Shown: positions 10,312 to 22,663 of the stretch, one piece after another
Position numbering within the stretch: the first letter of the stretch is position 1
Layout: the number at the start of each line of letters is the position of its first letter
DNA from: Asterias amurensis
Lineage: Eukaryota > Echinodermata > Asteroidea > Forcipulatida > Asteriidae
Length of the DNA: 64,000 nt
Assembly: GCF_032118995.1 (NCBI RefSeq)
Contig: NC_092667.1
Location: forward strand, 674,931-738,930
Direction of reading: 5' to 3'
The notes under the pieces: generated by a model
Told to the model about the DNA's origin: nothing
What the model saw: only the letters and a program-made list of their open reading frames with translations
Databases searched by the model: none
Translations under genes and position numbers: made by a program

Positions 10312-11394
10312 GGGCATTTATATAGCGCCACTACGTCAAGAACGCAGCGCATTAGATAGGATATAGAGAATGTTTGATACACTTCTTAAATGTTCGAAGA
10401 GAGTCGGATTTCCTGATTGAGGGGGAGAGTGCATTCCAGGTGTGTGGAGCAAAATGTGAGAATGTGCGAATTGAGGCCGACTTAAGAAGCTTGATTGAGT
10501 TAGGTTCCAAGAGGCGAGTAGTGTCGGATGCTGAGCGTAGACTTGAGCGCCCAGGCCGATGGAGAGACAGGCAAGAGGATAAATAGCCAGGAGCTGTGTT
10601 GTTGAGGCATTTATACACATAAACCAAGATCTTGAAGGTTATCCTCTCCCTAATCGGCAGCCAGTGAAGATATTGTAAGTATGGTTTGGCGTGGTCATGC
10701 TTTTGGGCACGACAGACAAGTTTAGCAGCCCAGTTTTGTAGCCGTTGGAGTCGCTGTATGTCTGCTGAGTTGGACCCAAACAGCAAGGCATTACCATAGT
10801 CAAGCCTGGTAAGAATCAGAGCACGGACAACAAGATGACAGGTGTCCTTATCGAGGAATCTTCTGATTCTAGAGATATTGCGCATCTGGTAGTTGAGACC
10901 TTTGCACAGGGATGTTACTTGAGCATTCATACTCAAGGAAGTGTCAAACACAATACCGAGATTGCGCACACTCTCAGAGGGCTGGATGATCTTGGTACCG
11001 ATACGGAGAGTCACTGCAGGCAGGAGGTGCTTAAGGTGATCAGAGATTACCACAAGGAACTCGGTCTTCTCCTCGTTGAGCTTGAGCCTGTTGACAATCA
11101 TCCAAGACATGATCTCATCAATGCATGTCGACATCTGTGAGAGTGCAGATATCATGGAATTGTGGTTGCCGGGGTCGAAAGAAGAATACACTTGTATATC
11201 ATCTGCGTAGATGTGAAACTGAAGGTTGTACTTACGCAGGATGTTGCCAATTGGAGTGGTGTAAATGTTGAACTGTTGGGGGCCCACTATCGATCCTTGT
11301 GGTATGCCATATTTCAAGTCAAGACGTTGAGAAAACGAGCCGTCAATACATACACTGGTACACAGGTTATGAAGGAGGCCAATTGGCAACCCTC
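10311..11394 (-). mobile_element. L2/CR1-like LINE, 5'-truncated
   Basis: A single open frame (11,389-10,352) encodes the C-terminal half of a non-LTR reverse transcriptase. Visible are the GIPQGSIVGP motif, the catalytic YADD box (FHIYADDIQVYS), NEEKTEFLVV, and the thumb region LGIVFDTSLSMNAQV, followed by the RLDYGNALL and HWLPIRERI blocks usual in this group. The endonuclease and the front of the polymerase are missing, so this is a typical 5'-truncated insertion. The 3' end reads GCGCTATATAAATGCCCTAT and runs into the (ATGT)n tail. L2/CR1 placement rests on the YADD context and this tail. The frame is open for about 345 codons, which suggests fairly recent insertion. Confidence 0.88.
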
Positions 11395-11674
11395 ATAGAG
11401 TAGACCCTTGTAGACTAGCCACAATGAGTTATTGAAATTTAACTCTGAATTTTTGTACATTTAAATACATAATACACAAATCTTTGAAACATGTCCCAGG
11501 TTCTGAATGGAACCAATTGGCAACCCTCATAGTTGATTTTAGAATAAATCATAAATCGCAGGCGTAAATAACAGTGATGGGAGTGATTTCCCCCTTTTCT
11601 TCTTTGTTTTCTATAGTCTATTCTATTTCCTCATCAAGCTCTGAGTATTTCCTTTTTAGTTCTATTCGTGTTTC
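11395..11674. other. Spacer with a short direct repeat
   Basis: The word CCAATTGGCAACCCTCATAG occurs at about 11,380 and again near 11,511. Otherwise the stretch is AT-rich and holds nothing I recognise. Confidence 0.5.
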
Positions 11675-13501
11675 CTATGTCAGGCAGCCTCTGTGTGTTA
11701 AGACAAAACCCCAAAGAATAATTGATTGGATGCCTACTGCATCAATATAGGGTTTTGTATGTTTTCCTTTTCCAACAGTCATTCCCTTCCACTCTTTTAA
11801 CCAAGAGCCCTTGTACCATTGCACCTCGATGGTAGATTCTTTTTTACAATGAACCTTTCCAATGAATGGCCTATTGGTTGTGTCATCTAAATGGACTGCC
11901 ACCATCTGCCTCTCTGCTATACTGTCTTTTGTTTCCTCAATGGACACTAACCGAGGCTTCTCCTTTCCTTGTTCCCCGATTGAAACATAAAAACAGAAAA
12001 CGGAAAAGATACCAAATGTCTCTATCAATGGATATTTTGAGAATTGAAGAAATAACAATGTTTTAAAAAGTAAGAGCAATAATGATCAGCAGCTTTTAAA
12101 CTTATTTAGGGAATATTCCAGGAGTTCCCCTTTTGCAGTTATGAATACCACAATGTATTTGGATTAAACAGCTATGTTTTATTCTAAGGAAAATGACAAT
12201 GGTCTATTTGAAACACTTAATCCTGCAAGGTTACCATCACCAGACAAGCTTGAATGATTGAATACGTTGGGATCTTTGATGCTCAATAGAATGTATTCAA
12301 TCCGTACGTATTCATTTTTGTTTAAAGTTGAGTCTGCTGGCACTTAATACTTAAAAATATTAAGCGAGGTTTTATTTTCTTAAAAAGTAGCTGAATTCAA
12401 ATTTAAAGAAGATTTTTTTATTTATTTTTTTATTTCACCCATCGGACCCCTACAAATTAACTCTGACAACCAAAACTATTCTTGGTCAGCTGCCCTGTAG
12501 AAAACCATTACCAAATTCTTTTGTGTTCTTTGCAACCTACCTTTGGGAATTCTATTGTCAACCTGCTGTGGATGACTTCAAGATCGGTTGAGATGTCCTG
12601 AGATGTGTTTAATCGTTTCTGTAGAAGCCCCTCTAATTTCTCAAGAGGCCAATGTTGTGGTACATCTGGAACCTAAAAGTTAATAATGAGTAACTTTAAC
12701 AATACAGCAAATATTTGAACCTTATCTTAGTATAAAAGTGAAGTACGAGGTTGGTAAACCTAACAATGTAGTGTTCTTTACTTCCTTTGATTCAATGTAA
12801 GCATGAAATAAAAACCCTTTGAAATAAACCTGGGCTCACTCCGTTGATGTTCGTGTGGCCATGTACGTTTTTTACAAAGTAAACACATTGTTCCTTAATT
12901 TTGGCTGTTACAATAAATATCAATAGTTTCTATTGGAGACTACAGCTGGCATAAACCTCATAATCACTGAGTTTAAAACTGATACAAAGGTCACAACAAT
13001 GCTGTGGTGAAAACAAATTCAATATTTTGCCTTTAAAGATGATAGCAGCCATAGCCAACCCATGGTGTAAAAAACATCATCAGTTTTTAGAAACCTACTG
13101 ACTTTCATCAGTATGATCCTAACTAAAAATGGAAACAATCCATTTCAGCAGAGGAGCACGATTGTTTGTACTGTGTCTTTTGTCTCCTGAAGGGCCATGA
13201 TTTGTGACAGCTCACCTGTTCCCTGTCTCTTATACCAGCCAGAAACCTCTGCCACCAAGTACATGCACTTTCTGGTAGCCTCATTAAATATCCCTCATTA
13301 AGGAGGATGTCCCTTTCCAGAGCAGGTATGTCAGCTTTTTCAAGGCAAGGCTCAACCCATGAAGGAGGAGGTTGCAAGGGTGGTGTGTTCTGGGGGTGGA
13401 GGGATAAACAAATAAGTGTTAAAAATATACATGAAACATGTTTATATTTTTGTTATGAAGCAAGAGTCTTCTTGTTTAATCACCACACTATCTTCCTTTT
13501 C

Positions 13502-13929
13502 AAAGACACTGGACACTTTTGGTTATTGTCAATGACCAGTCGTCTTACTTGCTGTATCTCAACATGCATACAATAACAAACCTGTGAAAGTTGGAGCTCA
13601 GTCGGTCATCGAAGTTGCGAGATAATAATGAAGAGAAAAAAAACACCCTTGTCACGCTGAGTTGTGTGCTCTCAGATGCTTGATTTCGAGACCTCAAATT
13701 CTAAACTTGAGGTCTCGCAATCAAATTCAGGGAAAAATTACTTCTTTCTCGTAAATACGTCACTTCAGAGGGAGCCGTTTATCAAAATATTTTATACTGT
13801 CAGAAGCTCCCCATTACTCATTACCAAATTGTTTTATACTATCAACAGCTCCCATTACTCATTTAATACCAAGTAAGGTTTTATGCTAATAATTATTTTG
13901 AGTAATGACAAACAGTGTCCACTGTCTTT
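13502..13929. mobile_element. MITE family 1 (GACACTGGACAC ends)
   Basis: Ends read AAAGACACTGGACAC and GTGTCCACTGTCTTT. It contains the small hairpin centred on TTTCGAGACCTCAAATT and its complement. It lies in an intron of the DUF7869-type gene. Other copies with clean TTAA flanks suggest a piggyBac- or Kolobok-type mover. Confidence 0.75.
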
Positions 13930-14421
13930 CATCCCCACACTACCTTATTTTTTGTCAAACTCCATATTATGTCAACCTTGCAAAAGTGAAAGTTTTTACT
14001 CTGTTTTTGTACATTCAGTAAACAGGGCAGCCTTTGAACCTGGGTTCATTATTCTTTCAGGCTGTGCTTTTTTAACGATAGTGATATGATATGTCAAAGA
14101 GTATTCAAATTTAAAATAAGGGTACAACATACAAAATACTTTCGACCAATTAATAATTTAATGTTTGTAAATTAAAAAATTAAGGAATGGAATTGAATTG
14201 AGATAAACATTAGTGGATACATACCTTGAGACAGTGGAGACCCCTGCATATGTCCAATATCCTCCCATCAGAATCCGTCTCTAGTTGGGGTTCCCATGGA
14301 CTGGACTCCCACATTCGCCAATGCATACGGCATGTCCCGTCAACCAGTCGAAACCGAAACTAGTGGGGATGGCTGTAATGCTTGAAGGCTCCATATAAGT
14401 GTGGTTCCAGCCACTTCTTAA

Positions 14422-14803
14422 AGGAACACGTTGCCTTGGATCGGACGAGTTGGTCAAAACAAAAGCGTTTGTAACCGTTTTTTATACAATGCATATGGTT
14501 GGAAAGATGTTTTAAAAGTAGAATACAATGATCCACACAAGTTTGCCTCAAAATTGCTTGGTTTTCCTTCTACTGTGCGAACTAACACCGTCGGCGATTT
14601 ATGGGAGTCAAAATTTTGACCCCCATAAATGGCCGGCGTGTTAGTCGACGAGGTAAAAGGAAAACCACGCAATTTCGAGGCATGTTTGTGTGGATCATTG
14701 TATTCTACTTTTACAACATCTTTCTACCCATATGCATTTCATAACAAACGATTTCAAACGCTTTTCAAAGACCAACTCGACCGATCCAAGGCAACGTGTT
14801 CCT
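14422..14803. mobile_element. MITE family 2 inside an exon, TTAA target
   Basis: The ends read AGGAACACGTTGCCTTGGAT and its complement, and TTAA stands on both sides (14,418-14,421 and 14,804-14,807). The inner part is a long imperfect palindrome around TTTATGGGAGTCAAAATTTT. With the element and one TTAA left out, the flanking exon reads through as FNVKKWLEPHLYG, which places the insertion inside coding sequence. Confidence 0.9.
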
Positions 14804-15169
14804 TTAACGTTGAAGGATGGTATAGCACTATGTACGCTGATGGAAGGTGTGTAACTGCCTGTTACTCTTGCCTTTAAATCTATCGATTAACACAATTCAA
14901 ATCAAATCACTTTAAAATGGGGTTTAAATCCATAATAGGGCAAGTGTTAACTGCAAGTCAAATGCAACTCTTAAATAAAGGAAAATTAACAAATTTATCC
15001 CCGATGCAAATTTAACATCTCTTATAAAAAAAGAAAAAAGAATTTCCTAGTACAAATTTCATTGTACAATAATTTGTTTTCCTTTTTTTTATAACAAACA
15101 TATTTAGCCATTTTTCCCTCCACTTTTTAATACTGAATTATTATCAAAAACATGTTTTTTATATAGACA

Positions 15170-15330
15170 AAATCTGAAAATTACTTCTTTCTCAAAAACT
15201 AAGTTACTTCAGAGGAAGCTGTTTCTCACAATGTTTTATACTATTAACCTCTTCCCATTACTTGTTACTAAGCAGGGTTTTATGCTAATAATTAATTTGA
15301 GTAATTACCAATAGTGTCCACTGCCTTTAC
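15170..15330. mobile_element. MITE family 1, right fragment
   Basis: Text from AATTACTTCTTTCTCAAAAA to AGTGTCCACTGCCTTTA matches the right half of family 1. The left half is missing. It lies in an intron of the DUF7869-type gene. Confidence 0.7.
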
Positions 15331-15631
15331 AATGATATATCTCCACACTAGAATTTGGTTAATGACATTGGAACAACTGTGCTCAGTACATCAATTGAAA
15401 TTGAGAATGAGATGATAAATAAATAGAAATGTACTGTACCATCAACTGTGTAGATGTTTGCTGTCCTTATTTTTGAGGCCACACAAGAAAAGAGTTGGTC
15501 CACATCATTATGTGTATGGCCGACTGGCAAGAAGTGCATGGTTACCTGTGAATAATGAAGTATTTTAAGTAATTTATTATGGACATTAATATGCAGTTCA
15601 ACAGTCTAATGAATTATGTAATGTAACTTAA

Positions 15632-16000
15632 AGGAACACGTTGCCTTGGATTGGACGAGTTGGTCATAAAAAGCGTTTTGTAACCGTTTTTTTTTATAAA
15701 ATGCATATATGGAAAGATATTTTAAAAGTAGAATACAATGATCCACACAAATCTGCCTTGAAATTGAGTGGTTTTCCTTTTATTGTGCGAACTAACACGG
15801 TCGGCCATTTATGGGAGTCAAAAATTTGAATGGCGGCCGTGTTAGTCGTCGTGGTAAAAGGAAAACCTCCTTTCGAGGCATGTTTGTGTAAATCATTGTA
15901 TTCTACTTTTACAACATCTTTCTAACCATATGCATTTTATAACAAACGGTTACAAACGCTTTTCAAAGACCTACCCGACCGATCCAAGGCAACGTGTTCT
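15632..16000. mobile_element. MITE family 2, TTAA-flanked
   Basis: Ends AGGAACACGTTGCCTTGG and GATCCAAGGCAACGTGTTCT are flanked by TTAA at 15,628-15,631 and 16,001-16,004. It lies in an intron of the DUF7869-type gene and is close in sequence to the copy at 14,422. Confidence 0.85.
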
Positions 16001-17008
16001 TTAATATAATACATTTTGTTCCAGTCCTTGTTTTTTTTTGGCAACAATGGTTATTAGTTTCTTCGGGTGCTACTTATTGCAAGCATAATTTCTGAACCCG
16101 TCTTCTGTGCAGTTAAAAGATGAAAAAGAAAAACAAAATTTTTTTTATTATAAGTGAACAAGCTTACCTCCTCAAAAACATGCAGTTGAACTAGTAATGC
16201 AGAGAAAGCAATGACATATCGGTTCTTGTTTTCACGGAAACAATTGTCAAGCTGTAGAAATAACGCTCTTCCAAGCCTGTCTGTATGTAATATCAGCGTC
16301 TGCATCAAGCAATTTATAGTCATGTTGCTATCATGGGGTATGTCCTTGTGGTCAATGAACACCAGTGGGATTTTTCCTTCGGGAACACCTGTATGCACGA
16401 GAACGCCTGTTGGTATAGAAAAAAATATATATAACGTGTAAAAAGACTTGTTTTGTTCATAAAGAGAGAGATTGATTTAAGAGTAGTTTTCAAGCCCTCA
16501 GTCATTATCTCCACATTAATTTTCTCAAGTTGGGGTGGGGCTGGGGTTGGGGGTCTTAAACCATCCCACCCCACAGCACCCTAAAAAAACAACCAACAAA
16601 ACAAAATAAACAAAGAACAAAAATAAAAACACAATAATTTTTGTTCAGCTCATCCCCCCCCCCCCCCCCACCCACCAAAACAAATAATTAAAATGCCTGG
16701 TTTCTTCATTTTAAATTCAGGCAGAAACCTTGTGAGTATTTGGTAGGATTATTTTTTTAATTTCTGAATAAAAAAAATGAGTCTGAAACCAAAGCAGTAC
16801 AGTTGTACATCAACTACGGTATACATTTGAATTTTTCCATGAATTTTTCAGTGCCTGTGAAATACTGGCAAAGATACACCATGCCATCAGTCACAAGCAT
16901 AGTTAAGAGTTGGTAAAGCTGGTTACTTTGTGCGATTCAAAGTATTTATGAAAAACATCATACCCATATTTTTTAACTACACAAAATCAAGTTATTTGAA
17001 ACACATTT

Positions 17009-17318
17009 ATGAGACAGTGGACACTATTGGTAATTGTCGAAGACTAGTCTTCACAGTTGGTGTATCTCAACATATGGATAAAACAATAAACCTGTGAAAA
17101 TTTGAGATTAAATCGGTCGTCTAAGTAGCGAGATATTTATGAAAGAAAAAACACCCTTGTTGCACCATGGTCACACGAAGTTGTTTGTTTTCAGAAAACT
17201 ACATTACTTCAGAGGGAGCAGTTTCTCACAATGTTTTATACTATTAACCTCTCCCCAATTACAAGGTTTTATGCTAATAATTATTTTGAGTAATTACCAA
17301 TAGTGTCCACTGCCTTTA
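17009..17318. mobile_element. MITE family 1
   Basis: Left end GAGACAGTGGACACTATTGG and right end AATAGTGTCCACTGCCTTTA mark a copy in the intron between the first two recognised exons of the DUF7869-type gene. Confidence 0.8.
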
Positions 17319-17560
17319 AATGCTTATTGACATTGATTGATTTTAAGTAATTAATAAAGGAAGCTGAAACACATTCACTATAGAACCATCACAGCTTTGC
17401 CATTATAAATTACCTGTTATATGCACTGGTAACCTAGCCAAGTGAACCGACGCTTTGTCGCGTCTGATGAAATGGGGCACATCAGTTTTGGACTGATCCA
17501 TTCCGTCTATGATGATTGTTGTAAGGTCCTCAGGCTGTCGTCTGGCCCTCTCTCTGGCTT

Positions 17561-17785
17561 TCTGGGGCGGAAAATTTTCAAAGATTCATAACTCAAATCT
17601 TACCTGCAAGATGCCACTTGTTTCAACAGCTTCACATTCCATGGCGGCATACATTTTGAGCTGCATTATTTCACGAAAATGACATAGAAAAATGTATGCT
17701 GCCATGGAATGTGAATCTGTGGAAATTAGTGGCTTCTTGCAGGTAAGATTTGAGTTATGAAGCTTTGAAAATGTTCGGCCCCAGA
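17561..17785. mobile_element. Foldback MITE with about 95-bp arms
   Basis: The left arm (from 17,561) and the right arm (to 17,785) are near-perfect complements, sharing TTCATAACTCAAATCTTACC, CACATTCCATGGC and GCATACATTTT. No coding frame is present. It sits between the two head-to-head genes. Its left edge coincides with the splice acceptor (CCCCAG on minus) of the first recognised DUF7869-type exon. Confidence 0.85.
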
Positions 17786-17940
17786 AACAGGCCCCAAGTA
17801 GGACTCTGTTACTGTGTATGGCACACAGGAAGAGTCCTATACAGGGCTAACTTTTCAACCTATTAGGCCAGGGGTTGGGTCACAATCCCCCCTTAACCAT
17901 ATAAACACGGACTGATTGTGTCTTTAATTCTTTTCCTCCA

Positions 17941-20900
17941 GATCTGCAAAATCTTGTAAACGTGTGCTGAGTGATGTTGTGGTGACGCCTCTTTTCAAGA
18001 AGCAGCATATTGCTTCTGAAGAAAAAGGGTCATCCCATCAAGTAGGAGCTTACTTGAAGGAGCAAGTTGGAAATGCTCTACTAGGTAAGAATTGTTTTAA
18101 ACCCTCTGAGGGAGCTGTCGGTGTACTTAAAAGTCAACAAAATGTTTGTTTTTTTAACTCGACCCAGAAACCCAATATTTATTGACTTTTTGAATGGCAG
18201 AATGTCAGAGGAAAAAACAAAACCCCAGAAGGAAAATTACACAACAAGCAAAGACATAAAGAAACCTGAAATGAAGTAAGGATAGCTAAGAGCTGTTTAA
18301 ACATTTTCATGGTCATAAATTACATGGAACTGAAATAATGTACGAAACAAAATCTCACCTACGTAAAACTATATTAAGGTTGGGACCACAATGGTCCCGG
18401 AAGTTCAAATACTCACGAGACTTGCCGTCTATAAACACAGATTGGAATGGAAACACAGATATCTGATATTTTCTTATGCTCTGGTTGATTAACAGGCCAT
18501 GTGGAGATATCGATAGAAAACCTCGTCATTGGAGAGCAAATCCGACCGATAAGAGAGGACTTCGTTGCTCATCTACAACAGCAGATCGATCAATTCTCAA
18601 ACAGCGCCTATCAGCCACTGATTGCCATTACAAAGACTTTAACTTCAAAGGAGATCTTCTCCGAGGCCAACGTACGTATTCATATTTAATCTGTAAATAT
18701 TTACCTTTGAATAGGATATAAAACCACTGAATACTTTTGGGATTCCACTTTTAAAAGACACGATGAAAGAAGAGTGACATTGACTTAAGTTCTCCTACAC
18801 ACAATCAGTGAAAATAAAACTGGAACTAATGTTGTTCTTCGTTTTGTTCAGATAATGTTTTTGTTCAAATTAAAACAGCAAAAACAGGACAGTGCACATT
18901 TATTTTGTTTGTTTCAATTCACATCTCTTTGTATAAAGATTACTGCTGCTAAATTGAAGTGGAGGAATGTTTTCTCTATTTAACTCAACAACAAATTAAC
19001 ATAATGAAAAAGAGATGGCTCCACTCGCAGCTCAAGGCTTGAAATGAATCAATCACTGTATGTACACAGCAGTGTTAAAAAAAAACCAAGTGTAATCTGA
19101 CCAAGTCATGCATCCCTTACAGGCTAATGGCTACAAGTATGAAGTTGTAGGAGGACAACACAACCTTCTTGCTACCCAAGCCATGTGCAAGAAGTATCCA
19201 GACAAGGACCTATTTCGCACAAGGTGGTGTGCAGTCTATTTTGGAGGAATGTCACCGGATGCAGTAAAGTACCTTGCCAACAAACACATCACAATGGGCG
19301 ACTGTCGACATGAAATGACCTTTAAGGAAAAGGTATGAATATCGTAATCAAAAAACATTATTTACATTAGTTCTGAATTGGCAGCACAACAGTGGATGAT
19401 CACTGATATGTATCAAAACTACTTCACAAACAAACAAGGCCCACCTACACTCTAAATCTGAGGGATTTAAAAAGTTAATTGAAATGATGGTGATTAGGGA
19501 CCAATTTTATTTTAGATTTAAAATTAAATCTTTTAGATTTGAATTTTATATGCTTAGGATTTGTTTTTAAATCTTAAAATGGATAATTCCCTAACTACAA
19601 TCCTTTGCAGAATTAACTTTAAAATCCATCCAATCTAGAGTGAGTGTATGTAACTAAAACAGAACACATGGCTTTTCAACACCCTACTTTTTGCTTGTAT
19701 AATGGTTCAGTTTAGGTACAAGTGGTCCAAGCAAATCAATCAAGGTATATTCGTTTGGTACTAAAAGGTTACATTATTTTCTTTAAGCTTTATATCACCT
19801 CGTATATGACATGTCTATCAACAATCTAAAAAATAGACAGGTTTTTTTTTCAGGTAGCATACAGAATATCAAACTAATCCTAGGGTTTTTTGGTAAAGGT
19901 TTGGTCTGCCTGAATAAATCATGCGCCTTCAAAACGTTGATGCCCCATGGTCTTTAGCGAGCTCAGTAAATCCACACCTTGATTATTTCTCCCTTTGCCA
20001 TGTTAATGGTACTATGCTTTTAATTCCTATAATGTACTGATATTTTTTTCAGGTGCAGCTCTGCCACAAAATAAAAAGTGAAAATTCAGAACTGGACGAT
20101 AAAGCATGGAAGACAAAGTGCTCTGCGATCTTGAATGAGGTTTGTGTCAAAATTTATATTTCTTTCCTAAGCTTTTGCTAGTTCTGTTTTTTGTTCACTC
20201 CAATCATTGTTACTGTTAATTTTTTATTTCTCAATATCCTGCATAGTAAAATAGTGCAAATAAATTAGTTTAAACACTTCTTCTAAAAGGTTTGACGTGT
20301 ACACGTTTTTCCTGTCACTTTAAGTTACAGAGGTCATTTGAAATTTACCTTCCAAGCATTCTACTAATACTGTGTTTATAATTCAGTTTGCCAAAGCTGG
20401 AGAACTGTGTTCAAACCCAATTAGGGGAAAATCGTCACTGGCGTCAAGGGGTCATTATAATAGATAAGCCGTTTTTGACTCTCGGCTGAAAAAGCCGCGC
20501 GGACGGGTGCATTTTTGACTTAAGTTATTTATAACTATTTTCACATTTTGAGAGTAAAATGGTTATTAACCGGTATCTACGATGTCTATTTGGCCATAAA
20601 AAGGTTATAGTTGAAATATTGAGATCACCCTTTATTGGCTGTTTAATGTTTATCCTTGATAGGGATTCTGTGTGTATATTGTTTAAAAAATGTTACCAAG
20701 TTCCTTCAAATATTAAATACTTTTAAATATTTTCAGTATTTTTGTGTCTTTTTAGACACAAGAGCCAAGGCAATTTATATTGTATACTTGTAATTTGAGC
20801 TCGTAATAACGGGAATGTCTGTATTGTTCTTTTCTTTTTTGTCCCCCCCCCCCCCCTTTATTTACAGGATGACACAAACAGTCAGTTCATGAGAACATTG

Positions 20901-22663
20901 CTGTTCCTGGCTGGAGCGAGACAAGAAAGTTACTTGTTGGCTATGGAGGTGTTGTCAAAATTTGAGAGAGGCGAACTAAAGGGACAAAGCTTAAAGAAAA
21001 GGGCTCTGAAGACAGGACTTCCCGAGGTAAAGCCGTACGTCTTCAGGCCTTACCGTAGCCTGCCAGAAACAGCCTTTACACCAATGTTAAAAGCTGTGTC
21101 TAGTGGCAGTCTGACCCTTGCTGAGTTTAAGCAAGAAGGGGAAATCTTAGTGAAGCTGGTTGCTATCCAGAGAACTGTGGTTAGCCTGACGAACTCAGAG
21201 TCTTGGGAGGAAGTAGAGCAACGGTTCCCAAACCATACATCGAGAAGGGTGCTCTTCCAATTCATCAAGCTAAAGCTATCCAACAAATTCCAAGTGAGCT
21301 GCAGAAGTTCTGCGAGACGCTGTTGAAGATAGAGGCGAAGGGAGGGGCCACCGACGAGGTGTTGTTTAAAGAGGTCGTACATAATGGATGCCACAACTCC
21401 CTGGGTTACCATATTGAGGGGAAGGTGGAAGCAGTAGACTACAAGATGCTGCTAGAACTGGATTCCGCCTTCCCTGGGTTCCACCTAGGCATTCTAGATA
21501 TGCCAAAGGTAAATGCTTACATGTACCAGAAAATAAACTCTATTTTTGGCTCAATCGGTTGTCTGAGTTTTGAGGAAAAAAACTAAAGACAACTAGACGT
21601 AGATTGCACGCAGTTGTTTCGTTGAAAACATTTTCATTTAACTCAACTGAATTTGAAATTATTTTTGTATTCCAAGTTGTGAGTTACATTATATAGCCTA
21701 TTTAATAAAAGGAATTTAGATTAAACCAAGTTCAGTTAGCAATTGATGACTTAGGTGCAAAATGTTTCACATGTTACAAGAACTGCCAATATCTAACAAC
21801 CTACAAAGTTTCAACTTTATTGAATTATTACTTCGGGAGTTATACGACTTCAAAAAGTGCACCTTTAATGCAGTGTCACGTGACCCCCTCATTGATCTGA
21901 AACTTCACACATTTCATGGCTGTGTGACGATCAACATGTGTGTAAATTTTGACAAAAAACTTAAACGCACAAAACTTCAAAAAGTCTATTTTGAAAAGTT
22001 TACAACCTGCCGCTTGAGGGCGCTCTTGCGTATGATGACGTCATCCGTAATTTTTTTGAACTGCTCACTATCGTCAGACACTAACATAGTTGAGAGCAAG
22101 TTCATAGCTTTTGCCATTTCTTTAATTACAAGGCACTTCCCGTTTTGACCTGTTTTGACTGGGAGTAGGGGTCATGTGAGGTCACGCACATAAAATGGAA
22201 CAAGGACCTAACGTGGCTGATTTTTAAATATTTTTAAACATTTAAAATAAAACACCTATTGCAATTGCTCATTGGGAACATTGCAAAACAGCACTTATAA
22301 AATGTTAGTTTTATTTGAATTATATTTTGGAATTTCTCTGAAAACACTATTTATACAAGTGAATCACTTATCACAATGTTTCATTCCATCAAAAGCCAGT
22401 CAAGTGCTTCGAACCATTAGAATGACGACTATCAGTACAGTGTTTCATATAATTTTTTATTGAACAGGACTGGCAGGAGGCTCAACTGGAGGCGTACCTT
22501 GCAAGTTTCAGTTGCATAAATATCACTGCAAAGCTAACATCTTACAAGCTGGTTGTTCTTTGTGAGGTCTCTGATGTCCAGAAGGTGCGAGGCAGCCTCA
22601 CAAAAAGCCAACAGTTTTCCCATACAAACACTTGTTTCTACCACGTAAACAATCTCAGCTCCG
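17941..22663 (+). CDS. Multi-exon gene with ParB/sulfiredoxin-like domain
   Basis: Six plus-strand exons join in phase: 17,941-18,084, 18,496-18,671, 19,123-19,332, 20,053-20,139, 20,868-21,508 and 22,468-22,663; outer exons are not found. Exons 2-3 carry a ParB/Srx-like fold signature: ISIENLVIGEQIRPIREDF, then YQPLIAIT, then YKYEVVGGQHNLLATQAMC, where GGQHN stands for the phosphoryl- or nucleotide-contacting G-x-H motif. In the family this fold serves DNA-binding CTPases, nucleases or sulfiredoxins; the substrate here is unknown. The remaining exons (for example LFLAGARQESYLLAMEVLSK and LLELDSAFPGFHLGILDMPK) are not recognised. Exon 5 is 641 bp and changes frame near 21,225, between EQRF and KPYIEKGAL, consistent with loss of one base, so the allele may be broken or the base miscalled. 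The next exon should begin in phase 1 and was not located. Confidence 0.65.
21509..22467. other. Repeat-rich intron of the ParB-like gene
   Basis: The intron between exons 5 and 6 contains a stretch (about 21,740-22,210) with the look of a dispersed repeat, including CACGTGACCCCCTCATTG and CCGCTTGAGGGCGCTC. Frames here are short and show no family likeness. Confidence 0.45.

Larger units (their letters stand above)
11675..17561 (-). pseudogene. DUF7869-type gene, seven exons seen, interrupted
   Basis: Exons, read on minus: 17,561-17,414, 16,406-16,168, 15,545-15,440, 14,858-14,225 (split), 13,389-13,216, 12,672-12,541 and a last one from about 11,970 to 11,675. Donors and acceptors fit GT/AG, and the phases agree from exon to exon as far as the sixth. 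Family text: IIIDGMDQSKTDVPHF, then FLQLDNCFRENKNRYV, then FLPVGHTHNDVDQLFS, then LVDGTCRMHWRMWESSPWEP. These fit the DUF7869 family of invertebrate proteins; its role is unknown to me, and a transposase-like origin is possible. The fourth exon is split by a TTAA-flanked MITE (14,422-14,803). Removing it leaves 248 bp that keep phase, but an in-frame TAG then remains after HYSHPH. The start of the family protein is missing. I therefore call a decayed gene; the exon borders of the last exon are approximate. Confidence 0.72.
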
